Positions 22,506 through 31,339 of a DNA stretch of 64,000 nucleotides are shown here, piece by piece. The DNA comes from Thermorudis peleae (GTDB lineage: Bacteria; Chloroflexota; Chloroflexia; Thermomicrobiales; Thermomicrobiaceae). The stretch is taken from the NCBI RefSeq assembly GCF_000744775.1, contig NZ_JQMP01000003.1, positions 310,001 through 374,000 of the forward strand, written 5' to 3'. Numbering within the stretch: position 1 is the first letter of the stretch; each line of letters begins with the position of its first letter. The notes beneath the pieces were generated by a model. The model searched no databases and was not told the origin of the DNA. It saw nothing but the letters and a program-made list of their open reading frames with translations. The position numbers were made by a program, and so were the translations under genes.

Positions 22506-24263
22506 TTAGCCGCGCGATTGTGCGAGCAGGCGCTGACGCTCTGCTTCAATCACCGACTCGTCCAGTTTCTGGAACAGCACCTGGGGTGGCTGGAGCGCCC
22601 GCCCGGGCTCGAGCGTGCTCGGTTGCCAGCGGTCGTGTGCCTCGTCCGGTGTCGGACGATACACCAGCACCTCATGCCCGCCGTCAGCGACCTCACCCGC
22701 GATCTCGCTTTGGCCAAAGAGCGGTGCCTGATAGCCGAGGAAGCGGCGAACCTGTTCGCTTGAGAATGGCAGTACTGGAGCAAGCAGTAGCGCAAGGCTG
22801 TCGATCGCCCGCAGTGCTACAAAGATGGTCGTTGCCGCCCCTTCAGGATTGTCACGAATCTGTGCCCACGGAGCTTTCTCGTCCAGGTAGCGGTTCACTT
22901 CCCGAGCCAGCGCCATTGCCTCACGCTGGGCAGCCTTCAGTTCAACGCGCTCATAGAGCGTAGCAATGGCCGGAAATGCCGCGGCAATCTGGTCAAGCAA
23001 ACTAGCATCGCGGTCGGCCAGTGGACCAGGCTGTGGGACACGCCCATCGAAGCGGCTGTGGGTAAAGCTCAAGACGCGGTGGACGAGGTTGCCCCAGGTA
23101 GCCAGCAGTTCATTGTTATTCCGCTCAACGAATCCCTGCCAGGTGAACTCGCTGTCCCGCGTTTCTGGCGCAATGCTCGTCAGGTAATCACGGAGTGGAT
23201 CAGGCGCATACCGGTCGAGAAAATCAGGTGCCCAGATCGCCCAGTTGCGGCTCGTCGAGAACTGCTGCCCTTCAAGGTTGAGGAACTCGTTGGCTGGGAT
23301 GTCGTAGGGAAGGTTCAGGCTCGGGTCATAGCCCAGCAGTTCCGCCGGCCAGATAATAGCGTGGAACGGAATATTGTCTTTGCCGATGAAGTAGTAACTG
23401 CGTGCTGCAGGGTCACGCCACCAGGCCTGCCATGCTTCTGGATCGCCCTGACGCTTTGCCCACTCGATACTTGCTGAGAGATAGCCAATCACTGCTTCAA
23501 ACCAGACGTAGAGCACCTTTTGCTCATAGCCAGGCACGGGAACTGGAATGCCCCAGTCAAGGTCGCGGGAAACCGGCCGGGGTTTGAGCCCTTCCTGCAG
23601 GAAGTTGCGGACAAAGTGCTGGACATTCGGACGCCAGTGCCGCTGCTGGTCGATATAGGCGAGGAGTTGGTCCGTGAAAGCTGGCAGGTCGAAGAAGAAG
23701 TGCTCGGTCTGGCGTACCACTGGTGTGCGACCGCAGAGCCGGCAGCGTGGGGAGATCAACTCCGTGGCATCAAGCGTTCGCCCACAGTTATCGCACTGGT
23801 CGCCGCGCGCGCTCGGATAGCCACAGAAGGGGCATGTACCTTCAACATACCGGTCGGGAAGGAAGCGCCGGTCGAACTCACAGTAGAGTTGCGTCTGTGT
23901 CTGGGTAAACAGATACCCACGCTCGAGAAGCCGAAGAAAGACGTCCTGGGAGATGGCGAAGTGATTCGGCGTGTGGGTATGGGTGAAGAGGTCGAAACTC
24001 ACTCCAAGCCGCACGTAAGTGTCAAGGAAGCGGCGATGGTAGCGGCGGAAAATCGCTTCCGGGGTGACGCCTTCGCGCTCGGCAGCTACAGTAATCGGCG
24101 TCCCGTGTGCATCGCTTCCACTCACCATCAGCACGCGGTTTCCACGCAGCCGGTGGTAACGGGCGAAGGTATCGGCAGGCAGGTACACGCCAGCAATGTG
24201 GCCAAGGTGCAAGTCCCCGTTCGCGTATGGCCAAGCAACGAAGATGCCAATTTGTGCAGGCAT
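22506..24263 (-). CDS. metG: methionyl-tRNA synthetase
   Basis: ATG 24263 follows GGGGTGGAG and yields 585 residues, beginning PAQIGIFVAWPYANGDLHLGH with the class-I HIGH-type motif (HLGH). The zinc knuckle has four Cys pairs (CPFCG, CDNCG, CRLCG around 125-165). The KMSKS-type loop reads QFSTSRN, where the first Lys is Gln. The anticodon-binding helical domain fills the C-terminus (about 430-550). There is no C-terminal tRNA-binding (EMAP-like) extension. The enzyme charges tRNA-Met in the cytosol. It is divergent from the FTR1-like gene and followed by a hairpin. Confidence 0.95.
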   Translation of the reverse strand: MPAQIGIFVAWPYANGDLHLGHIAGVYLPADTFARYHRLRGNRVLMVSGSDAHGTPITVAAEREGVTPEAIFRRYHRRFLDTYVRLGVSFDLFTHTHTPNHFAISQDVFLRLLERGYLFTQTQTQLYCEFDRRFLPDRYVEGTCPFCGYPSARGDQCDNCGRTLDATELISPRCRLCGRTPVVRQTEHFFFDLPAFTDQLLAYIDQQRHWRPNVQHFVRNFLQEGLKPRPVSRDLDWGIPVPVPGYEQKVLYVWFEAVIGYLSASIEWAKRQGDPEAWQAWWRDPAARSYYFIGKDNIPFHAIIWPAELLGYDPSLNLPYDIPANEFLNLEGQQFSTSRNWAIWAPDFLDRYAPDPLRDYLTSIAPETRDSEFTWQGFVERNNNELLATWGNLVHRVLSFTHSRFDGRVPQPGPLADRDASLLDQIAAAFPAIATLYERVELKAAQREAMALAREVNRYLDEKAPWAQIRDNPEGAATTIFVALRAIDSLALLLAPVLPFSSEQVRRFLGYQAPLFGQSEIAGEVADGGHEVLVYRPTPDEAHDRWQPSTLEPGRALQPPQVLFQKLDESVIEAERQRLLAQSRG

Positions 24264-24428
24264 GGTGTCTGCTCCACCCCTTCTGGTGCTCACGCGGACA
24301 TTCCCGCGCCGGTCTTTCCCTTGATTAAAGCAAATTGCGTCGTGCCTGCGCTGTGTGCTTGGTTCCCAGAGGATAGGAGGAGGCGGTATACTTCGCTGCC
24401 GCACACCCGGTGTGGCGGGAGGTGGTAG

Positions 24429-25451
24429 ATGCACGCGGTTTGGGCGGCCTTCAGCGCGGCATTCCTCGCCTCGGCAGTCGAGTTTGTTGAAGCTTTTACC
24501 ATTGTGCTCGTCGTCGGGCTGACGATTAACTGGCGGAGCGCGCTTGCTGGCACTGCAGCGGCGACCGCGACCCTCGCGTTGATTGTTGTCACACTCGGCG
24601 TGGCCATCACGCGCTGGGTGCCCTTGGAGACACTACGCCTTGTCATTGGCGTGCTGCTCTTACTGTTCGGCTTGCAATGGCTCAAGAAAGCGATCTTGCG
24701 CGCGAGCGGATTAAAGGCCCAGCACGATGAGCTCGCTGTCTTTGAGAAGACGGCGGCCGCGTTGCGCGCTCAGGGGTTACGACCGGTGCATCGGCTTGAG
24801 CCTGCTGGGGTTGTGCTTTCGTATAAAGCCGTCTTCCTTGAAGGGTTGGAAGTCGCGTTTATTGTCGTCACCATGGGTGGCAGTGTCACAGCCCCCAGCT
24901 GTGATGCGCGCTGTGGACTGGGCAGTGCTGCCCTTGGAGCACTCGCAGCTGGATTGCTAGTGGTGCTCGTCGGCTGGCTCGTACGGGCACCACTTGCTCG
25001 CGTGCCCGAGAATACACTCAAGTTCATCGTTGGCCTTATGCTGACGACGTTCGGCACATTTTGGTCTGGTGAGGGCCTCGGCCTCGATTGGCCGCTGGCT
25101 GACGCCTTCCTGCTCGTCCTCCTCGCCGGATACACTGCTGTCGCTCTTCTCCTCGTTGCACTCTTGCGACGGCAAACGCCTGCAAAACGCGCTGGCACAA
25201 CGCCGCAGTGGACGTTCTGGCGTGCGAATGCGCTCGGACGGGCGCTCTACGCCGTCTACGACTTTGTCGCAGGCGACAGCGTGCTCCTCGTTGGTGTCGC
25301 CGTGACACTGGTTGTGCTGGCGGCCCTCCGTGCGCTGGTCACGCATGCGCCCGGCGGCGTCGAGCTAGCCCTCCTGGTTGTCGCCATTGTCGTGACGCTG
25401 CTGGCATCACTTGGCCATGAAGTTGGAATGCCCGTAGCGCGAACACGGTAA
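24429..25451 (+). CDS. polytopic membrane protein with FTR1-like ExxE motifs
   Basis: The protein has 340 residues with nine or so membrane helices, starting at ATG 24429 behind GGGAGGTGG. Two helices carry paired glutamates, VEFVEAFTIVLVVG (helix 1) and FLEGLEVAFIVVTMGG (about residue 140). The latter resembles the REGLE motif of the Ftr1 iron permease family, and the two halves look like a repeat. This is the COG4280-like group of uncharacterised membrane proteins. Metal transport is inference from the motif. A TATACT (24387-24392) may be its -10. No periplasmic iron partner is adjacent. Confidence 0.7.
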   Translation: MHAVWAAFSAAFLASAVEFVEAFTIVLVVGLTINWRSALAGTAAATATLALIVVTLGVAITRWVPLETLRLVIGVLLLLFGLQWLKKAILRASGLKAQHDELAVFEKTAAALRAQGLRPVHRLEPAGVVLSYKAVFLEGLEVAFIVVTMGGSVTAPSCDARCGLGSAALGALAAGLLVVLVGWLVRAPLARVPENTLKFIVGLMLTTFGTFWSGEGLGLDWPLADAFLLVLLAGYTAVALLLVALLRRQTPAKRAGTTPQWTFWRANALGRALYAVYDFVAGDSVLLVGVAVTLVVLAALRALVTHAPGGVELALLVVAIVVTLLASLGHEVGMPVARTR

Positions 25452-25473
25452 GTCCGCGTTACGGTAAAGAGGG

Positions 25474-25524
25474 CGGGTACAGGCGAGCGTTCAGGTACGC
25501 TGAAGTGCAGTTTGCCTGTACCCG
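25474..25524 (+). terminator. nested hairpin after the FTR1-like gene
   Basis: CGGGTACAGGC (25474-25484) pairs with GCCTGTACCCG (25514-25524). Inside is a smaller AGCGT-TCAGGT-ACGCT hairpin. No T run follows directly. The rest of 25525-25730 holds no gene. Confidence 0.45.
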
Positions 25525-25636
25525 TCTGACTAGGCGGCGAGGCATCTTCACTGCTTGCAAGGCGAAGCGGGATACTACCGCTTCTACCGAGGAGCGTACC
25601 AGCTGCTGGAACGACTTCGCCCTACCCGCCTGCACG

Positions 25637-25662
25637 TTTTTTTACCTACCCAGTTGGGTGGG
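25637..25662. promoter_or_regulatory. palindromic operator candidate, second copy
   Basis: Seven T, then CCTACCC-AGTT-GGGTGGG (one mismatch in the palindrome). It matches the site at 16795-16818 in 24 of 31 aligned positions. A further CCTACCC half-site is at 25621-25627. It lies 70-90 bases before the acyl-CoA synthetase fusion. Confidence 0.5.
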
Positions 25663-25730
25663 GCGTTTGCCAGCACGCTCGGTTATGCTGGAACTGCAGT
25701 GGTGTGCGGCCTGGCTGAAGGAGGCCGACA

Positions 25731-28457
25731 ATGGCGACGCCAGTCTACCCTGCCCACCGCGAAGCTGATGTTGCCCTGCGTGATGGCACAACCGTTCACG
25801 TCCGTCCCGTGCGACCAGACGATGCCCCAGCGCTCCAGGCATTCTACGAAGGCCTGTCACTCGAAGCTCGAATCTTGCGCTTCTTTTCTCCCGCAGTCGA
25901 CTTGGCTGCTGCGGCCCGGCGCGATACCGAAGTGGACTATGTGAACGACTGCACGCTCATTGCGCTAGCCGGGCCAGAGGCGCGGATTGTCGGCGTCGCA
26001 ACGTACCGGCGTATCCGTGGGGAGCGTGCGGAAGTCGGGATCACGATTGCGGATGATTACCAGGGGCGCGGTCTTGGCACGATTTTGATCGGGCACCTTG
26101 CCGAGATCGCTGCCGCTAACGGCATAACCATTTTCGAGGCGATTGTCTTGCCTGAGAACTACCGTATGGTCGAAGTCTTCCGTAACCTTGGTGTTCCCGT
26201 TGAGGTTCGAACTGGCCCTTCGGAAATTCGCGTCATCTTCCCCACCTCGCTCACGCCTGAAGCGATCGAGCGGTTTGAGCAGCGCGAACAGATTGCCGCG
26301 GCCAGTGCCTTGCGCGCGTTCCTGTGTCCACGGGCTGTTGCGGTCATTGGGGCGTCGCGCCAACGGGGAACGGTGGGCGGCGAGCTGTTCCACAATCTGC
26401 TCGACTTCGGCTTCAACGGCCCGGTCTATCCGGTAAACCGCAACGCGCCAGTGGTCCAGTCGGTGGTCGCATATCCCTCGATCGAGGAAGTTCCTGGGCC
26501 GGTTGACTTGGCGGTGATTGCGGTTCCAGCCCCGGCTGTGCCTGAGGTCGCTGAGCAGTGCGGTCGGAAGGGCGTGCGCGCCTTAGTGGTCGTCTCGGCT
26601 GGCTTTGCTGAAGTCGGTGGCGAGGGCCGAACCTTGCAGGATGAACTCCTGCGGATTTGCCGAGCATACGGTATGCGGCTTATTGGCCCAAACTGTATTG
26701 GCATCATCAATACCGATCCCGAGGTACGACTCAATGCAACGTTTGGCCCACTTCCGCCGCTGGAAGGGCGGATCGGGTTTGCTTCGCAGAGCGGCGCGCT
26801 TGGCCTCGCAATTATTGACTATGCGCGTTCGCTTGGGCTTGGCCTTTCGAGTTTCGTCTCGATGGGGAATAAGGCGGATATCTCTGGGAATGACTTGCTG
26901 AACTACTGGGAGACTGATCCACGGACAAGTGTCATCCTGCTGTACCTGGAATCGTTCGGGAATCCGCGGAAGTTCAGCCGCATTGCACGTCGTGTTGGCC
27001 GTGTGAAGCCAATTGTCGCGGTGAAAAGCGGACGAACCGCTGCCGGCGCGCGAGCAGCATCCTCGCATACGGCTGCGCTGTTGTCTTCGTCAGACGTGAC
27101 CGTTGATGCGCTCTTCCGGCAGTCTGGTGTGATCCGCACAGAGACGCTCGAAGGGCTCTTCGATGTGGCGGCATTGCTCGCAAATCAGCCGCTGCCGCCC
27201 GGGCGGCGCGTTGGCATTCTCACCAATGCTGGCGGCCCGGCGATTCTGGCTGCTGATACCTGCGAGGCACAGGGGCTGACTGTGCCGGTCTTAGCGCAAG
27301 AGACGCAGGCAGCGTTGCGAGCCGTGCTTGCTCCAGCTGCGAGTGTGACGAATCCAGTCGATATGACGGCGACGGCAACGGCTGAGCATTATCGCCAAGC
27401 TATCCCGATCCTCGCCCGCGATCCATCGGTCGACGCCGTCATGGTGATCTTCTTGCCGCCGTTGCGCTTGCCTGAGGAGTCGGTTGCCCGGGCCATTGTC
27501 GAGGCAGCACGCGACGTCAACGCACAAGGCAAGCCGGTCGTCTCCGTCTTCCTCTCGTCTCACGGCGTCCCTGAGGCATTACGAACAGCTGACGTTCGTG
27601 TGCCGTCATATGCCTTCCCTGAAGCAGCCGCGATTGCTCTTGCCCGGGCAGCACAGTACGCTGCCTGGCGCAATCGTCCTGTTAGCCAGCCGCCGTCGTT
27701 TCCGGATCTCCGTCGTGATGAGGCGGCGGCAATCGTTGCTGGTGTCCTCGGTCGAGGAGGCGGCTGGCTTGATCCAGCAGAAATCGAGCGCCTGCTTGCG
27801 TGCTACGGCATTCCTGTCGCCGAGCAGGCATTTGCCGAGACGCCCGAGGAAGCGGTCGAAGCAGCATTGCGCATCGGCTTCCCGGTTGCTGTTAAAGGCA
27901 TTGCACCGGGACTACTCCACAAGACCGATCGTGGCATGATCCGCCTCGCGCTTGCCTCACCGGAGGCGGTGCAGGCAGCGAGTCGCGAACTCTTGGATCG
28001 GCTCAAGGCCGAGCAGTCTCCAGCAACACCCGTCCGGCTCCTCGTCCAGCGGTACGTCTCCGGCGGCGTTGAGTTACTCGCTGGCATGACGCATGATCCC
28101 CACTTTGGCCCGGTCATTGTCTGTGGCATCGGCGGTGTCCTGGCCGAGCTTGTCCGAGACATTTCCGTCCGCCTGACCCCGCTCACGCCCGAAGACGCAC
28201 GCGAGATGCTCGAAGAATTGAAAGGGTATCCCGTGCTGCAGGGTTATCGCGGTTCACCGGTCGTTGACCTTGCTGCGTTGCAGGACCTGCTGCTCCGGCT
28301 CAGTACCCTTGCCGATGATCTGCCTGATATCGCTGAGCTTGATCTCAACCCAGTTATTGCATTGCCACAGGGAGCGGTTGTCGTTGACGCTCGTGCCCGG
28401 ATTGCGCCAGCTCAGCCGCCGTTGCCGTTAAGCGCCCGCACCCGTCCCTGGTGGTAG
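25731..28457 (+). CDS. GNAT acetyltransferase fused to ADP-forming acyl-CoA synthetase
   Basis: The protein has 908 residues, with ATG 25731 after GAAGGAGG. An N-terminal GNAT domain (about 15-170, with the acetyl-CoA loop DDYQGRGLGTIL) is followed by a CoA-binding Rossmann domain (about 195-320, PRAVAVIGASRQRGTVGG). Next come the succinyl-CoA-ligase-like domains with the phospho-His segment ARAASSHTAALL (about 445). A C-terminal ATP-grasp domain (about 690-900) has PVAVKGIAPGLLHKTDRG. This is the Pat/AcsCD-type architecture, which either acetylates lysines of acetyl-CoA synthetase or makes acyl-CoA from ATP. The His is retained, so synthetase activity is possible. In bacterial Pat proteins the GNAT domain is usually C-terminal, whereas here it is N-terminal. 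Confidence 0.92.
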   Translation: MATPVYPAHREADVALRDGTTVHVRPVRPDDAPALQAFYEGLSLEARILRFFSPAVDLAAAARRDTEVDYVNDCTLIALAGPEARIVGVATYRRIRGERAEVGITIADDYQGRGLGTILIGHLAEIAAANGITIFEAIVLPENYRMVEVFRNLGVPVEVRTGPSEIRVIFPTSLTPEAIERFEQREQIAAASALRAFLCPRAVAVIGASRQRGTVGGELFHNLLDFGFNGPVYPVNRNAPVVQSVVAYPSIEEVPGPVDLAVIAVPAPAVPEVAEQCGRKGVRALVVVSAGFAEVGGEGRTLQDELLRICRAYGMRLIGPNCIGIINTDPEVRLNATFGPLPPLEGRIGFASQSGALGLAIIDYARSLGLGLSSFVSMGNKADISGNDLLNYWETDPRTSVILLYLESFGNPRKFSRIARRVGRVKPIVAVKSGRTAAGARAASSHTAALLSSSDVTVDALFRQSGVIRTETLEGLFDVAALLANQPLPPGRRVGILTNAGGPAILAADTCEAQGLTVPVLAQETQAALRAVLAPAASVTNPVDMTATATAEHYRQAIPILARDPSVDAVMVIFLPPLRLPEESVARAIVEAARDVNAQGKPVVSVFLSSHGVPEALRTADVRVPSYAFPEAAAIALARAAQYAAWRNRPVSQPPSFPDLRRDEAAAIVAGVLGRGGGWLDPAEIERLLACYGIPVAEQAFAETPEEAVEAALRIGFPVAVKGIAPGLLHKTDRGMIRLALASPEAVQAASRELLDRLKAEQSPATPVRLLVQRYVSGGVELLAGMTHDPHFGPVIVCGIGGVLAELVRDISVRLTPLTPEDAREMLEELKGYPVLQGYRGSPVVDLAALQDLLLRLSTLADDLPDIAELDLNPVIALPQGAVVVDARARIAPAQPPLPLSARTRPWW

Positions 28458-28495
28458 GCTCTCCGCATGCCTCGTCACCTGGCCTGGCTCCCAGC

Positions 28496-28550
28496 CGCGA
28501 TTGCGTACGACGACAAGGGCTGAATCGGCTGGATGCCAGGTGCAATCGCG
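28496..28550 (+). other. inverted repeat in the gap after the synthetase fusion
   Basis: CGCGATTGC (28496-28504) and GCAATCGCG (28542-28550) are perfectly complementary, with a CCAGCC/GGCTGG pair overlapping. This is probably the 3' hairpin of the preceding gene. Nothing else is seen between 28458 and 28650. Confidence 0.35.
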
Positions 28551-28652
28551 TGCGTACCGGGTATCACGCGCATACGCATCTGGCGCAGACTCTGCCGCCG
28601 ATCAATCCTGCGTACTCTGCCGAAGTTCCACCGCGAGCGGCGTAAGCAACAC

Positions 28653-28681
28653 TTGACGGGCGACGCGAAGGAGGGTAGACT
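28653..28681 (+). promoter_or_regulatory. promoter of the ArsR repressor/metal ATPase operon
   Basis: TTGACG (28653-28658), 17-base spacer, TAGACT (28676-28681). The predicted start is near 28688, inside the palindrome described next. Confidence 0.6.
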
Positions 28682-28685
28682 ATAC

Positions 28686-28701
28686 TTCAGTATTGACTGA
28701 A
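28686..28701. promoter_or_regulatory. ArsR/SmtB-type operator candidate
   Basis: TTCAGT-ATTG-ACTGAA is a perfect 6-4-6 palindrome at the predicted transcription start, 20 bases before the repressor's ATG. Position and form fit autoregulation by the ArsR-family protein encoded next. Confidence 0.6.
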
Positions 28702-28721
28702 ATGTTCCGGGGAGGGCATCG

Positions 28722-29102
28722 ATGGTTCCTGATCGTGCTGATGTGTTGTGGCTGAAGGCCAAGCTCTTTCGCGGCTTTGCTGATCCAGCGCGCCTCGCCG
28801 TCCTCGAAGCTCTCCGCGATGGCCCGCAGACGGTCGCACGCTTGCGGCTGCTTACCGGCCTGACTGCGTCGAACTTGTCCAATCACCTGCGTTGTCTGCT
28901 TGACTGCGGCCTCGTCGAGCGCCAGCCTGCTGGGCGAACGGCATACTACCGGCTCCGCGATGATCGGGTAGCGATGGTGCTTGCGCTGGCTGAGGCGGTC
29001 GTTACCGAGACTGCCCATGGCGTCGCCATGTGTTCGAACTATGAGCTTGGTGATCACCACAGCGTATCCCCTGGATGTGTGGAGGTGGCCCATGGCCGCT
29101 AA
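28722..29102 (+). CDS. ArsR/SmtB-family metal-responsive repressor
   Basis: The protein has 126 residues, with ATG 28722 after GGGGAGGG. It has the winged-helix fold: FADPARLAVLEALRDGPQTV, recognition helix TGLTASNLSNHLRCLLDCG, wing VERQPAGRTAYYRL. Candidate metal ligands are Cys in HLRCLLDCG at the recognition helix (as in CmtR-type sensors) and a C-terminal MCSNYELGDHH with Cys and His. Co-transcription with a P1B-ATPase (11-base overlap) and the palindrome at its promoter indicate derepression by a soft or divalent metal such as Cd, Pb or Zn. Which metal cannot be told. Confidence 0.88.
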   Translation: MVPDRADVLWLKAKLFRGFADPARLAVLEALRDGPQTVARLRLLTGLTASNLSNHLRCLLDCGLVERQPAGRTAYYRLRDDRVAMVLALAEAVVTETAHGVAMCSNYELGDHHSVSPGCVEVAHGR

Positions 29103-31248
29103 GCGTGCCGAGCAGTTTCCGACGCTCACCATGGTGGTCGAAGGGCTCGACTGTGCTGACTGCGCTCGCCTCATTGAGCGCACGCTTGGTGCATTGCCCG
29201 GCGTCACGAGCGTGATGGCCCTACCGGCCAGTGGCGCGGTTCGCGTGACCTACGACCCGACGCAGGTAGATCCAGCGCGCATGCATGCAGCGCTATCAGC
29301 TGTTGGCCATCCTCCAGTGCTTCCGGAAACTGCAGCGCCACGTTCACGGCAGGCTGACCGCCGTCTCCTTATGGCCGGCCTGGGTATTGTCACGCTGGTC
29401 ATGTTGACGGTGCTTGGCGAAGCGATGGGGTGGCTTGACCGGCTCCAGGCCATTTTGCCCTGGCCAATCTGGCTTGGCCTGACGCTGATAGTTAGTGCGC
29501 CGGTAATCCGTGACGTTAGCCGTGCTGCCTGGCATCGACACGTCACGGCCCATACGGTGATGACGCTTGGGTTGCTTGCTGCTCTGGCCCTCGGGCAATG
29601 GGTTACAGCGTTGCTCGTGGCAACGTTTATCCGTTTCGGGGACATGGTCGAACGGATCACCACAGCTCGCGCGCGGACAGCTATCGCAGCGCTTGCTGCG
29701 TTTGCCCCGCACGCCGCCCGAGTGGAACGCGAGGGGCAAGAAGTGCTTGTGCCGGCAGATGCAGTACAACCCGGTGACATCGTTGTCGTTCGACCAGGCG
29801 AAACGATCCCCGTTGATGGCCTTGTGATCAGCGGTCAGGCAACCGTCGAGCAGTCAGCGCTGACGGGCGAGAGCGTGCCCGTCGAGGCAGAAGCAGGGAT
29901 GCCAGTCTATGCCGCAAGTATCGTGCGCCTTGGTGCGCTCCGTGTCCAGGCGACTGCCGCTGGGGAGGGGACGACATTCGGGCGGATGCTCCGGCTTGTG
30001 CAAGAAGCAGAGGCGAACCGGACGCCGATCCAACGCATTGCCGATCGCTTTGCTGGAGCGTATTTGCCTGTCGTGCTCGCCGTCGCTGGGATCACGCTCC
30101 TGCTCCGTCATGATGGGGTAGCCGCTGCGGCTGTCTTGGTCGTTGCCTGCGCCTGCCCAATTGCGCTGGCCACCCCAGTTGCGGTCCTCGCGGCGATCGG
30201 CGCTACTGCACGCAAGGGGATTGTTGTCCGAGGGGGTGCCGTTCTCGAGGCATTGGCCCAGGCTGACGTGTTGCTGCTCGACAAAACAGGGACGCTCACG
30301 ACTGGGCGTCCGTCACTCACCGCCGTTGTCCCAGCCGATGGCTGGTCGGCTGATACCGTGCTTGCGCTTGCTGCGGCGGCTGAGCGAGACTCCGAGCATC
30401 CCCTGGCTGAGGCCGTACGGGAAGCCGCTCGCATGCGCGGGCTCGCCATTGAGCGGCCAGACAGGTTTAGCGCGCGTCCAGGCTTTGGCGTTGTTGCTCA
30501 GGTTGCTGGGAAGACGGTTGTTGTCGGTCGCGAGCCGGAAGGGAGTGTGCCGGAGACGCTCGCCACAGCTGCTGCATCTCTTGTTCAAGCCGGGAACACG
30601 CTCCTGTGGGTGAACGTCGACGGCCAACCGGCAGGGGTGCTTGCTGCAGCTGACACGCTCCGAGGTGACGTGCCACTGGCGCTTGCTGAGCTCCGAGCGC
30701 TCGGCTTTCGCGAGATTATGCTCCTGACTGGTGATCACCCACAAGTTGCTGCCGCGTTTGCTCAATCACTCGGGATCCCCTACCGTGCAGGTATGTTGCC
30801 CGAAGAGAAGATCAGTGTGGTGCAGGATTACCAAAGGCAGGGGCGACGCGTGGTAATGGTCGGCGATGGCGTGAACGATGCTCCTGCATTAGCGCAGGCT
30901 GATGTTGGGGTTGCGATGGGAGTGATTGGCACGCCAGCGGCAATTGAGGCAGCATCCGTTGCGCTGCTGCGCGAAGATTGGATGCTACTGCCGGCGCTTG
31001 TGCGGCTCGCACGCCAGACTCGCCGCGTCATTTGGCTCAACCTTGGATTCGCCGTTACCTATAATGTGCTTGGTCTTTCCCTCGCTGCGAGCGGGATGCT
31101 TTCTCCCGCGCTTGCTGCGGCAGCGCAAACATTGCCTGATCTTGTCGTGCTGGGCAACAGTGCGCGCCTACTCCGTGGGCTGCGCCCTGTTCACGCAGTG
31201 CCTCAACCTGGGGCGGCGCATTGCCAGAGATCGCATTGTCGCAGCTGA
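29092..31248 (+). CDS. P1B-type heavy-metal-exporting ATPase
   Basis: ATG 29092 after GTGGAGG gives 718 residues; the longer frame runs back through the repressor. An N-terminal HMA domain has GLDCADCARLIERT (CxxC). Eight helices follow with the actuator loop TGESVPVE, the phosphorylation site LLDKTGTLTTG, the HP locus SEHPLAEAV and the hinge GDGVNDAPAL. The intramembrane metal motif reads VACACPIALATP, a CxCP form rather than the common CPC, which makes the metal uncertain (Cd/Zn/Pb or Cu). The last residues, AAHCQRSHCRS, form a Cys/His tail that could be a second metal site. It exports metal from the cytosol under control of the ArsR protein it overlaps. Confidence 0.92.
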   Translation: MAAKRAEQFPTLTMVVEGLDCADCARLIERTLGALPGVTSVMALPASGAVRVTYDPTQVDPARMHAALSAVGHPPVLPETAAPRSRQADRRLLMAGLGIVTLVMLTVLGEAMGWLDRLQAILPWPIWLGLTLIVSAPVIRDVSRAAWHRHVTAHTVMTLGLLAALALGQWVTALLVATFIRFGDMVERITTARARTAIAALAAFAPHAARVEREGQEVLVPADAVQPGDIVVVRPGETIPVDGLVISGQATVEQSALTGESVPVEAEAGMPVYAASIVRLGALRVQATAAGEGTTFGRMLRLVQEAEANRTPIQRIADRFAGAYLPVVLAVAGITLLLRHDGVAAAAVLVVACACPIALATPVAVLAAIGATARKGIVVRGGAVLEALAQADVLLLDKTGTLTTGRPSLTAVVPADGWSADTVLALAAAAERDSEHPLAEAVREAARMRGLAIERPDRFSARPGFGVVAQVAGKTVVVGREPEGSVPETLATAAASLVQAGNTLLWVNVDGQPAGVLAAADTLRGDVPLALAELRALGFREIMLLTGDHPQVAAAFAQSLGIPYRAGMLPEEKISVVQDYQRQGRRVVMVGDGVNDAPALAQADVGVAMGVIGTPAAIEAASVALLREDWMLLPALVRLARQTRRVIWLNLGFAVTYNVLGLSLAASGMLSPALAAAAQTLPDLVVLGNSARLLRGLRPVHAVPQPGAAHCQRSHCRS

Positions 31249-31339
31249 CCTGTGTCGGTGCCTGGCCATGTGGAAGGCGTGTTTCCTTCGACCGTGACCA
31301 CCTTCTGATAGGGGATAGCCTTTCGGTACCACGCGCTAG

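Noticed and set aside
23520-24428. 302-codon plus-strand ORF opposite metG
   Set aside because: Antisense to the catalytic domain of metG. No independent motifs.
28458-28650. tRNA-like folding between the synthetase fusion and the ArsR gene
   Set aside because: Hairpins are present but there is no T-loop GGTTCRA motif, no cloverleaf and no acceptor stem with CCA.
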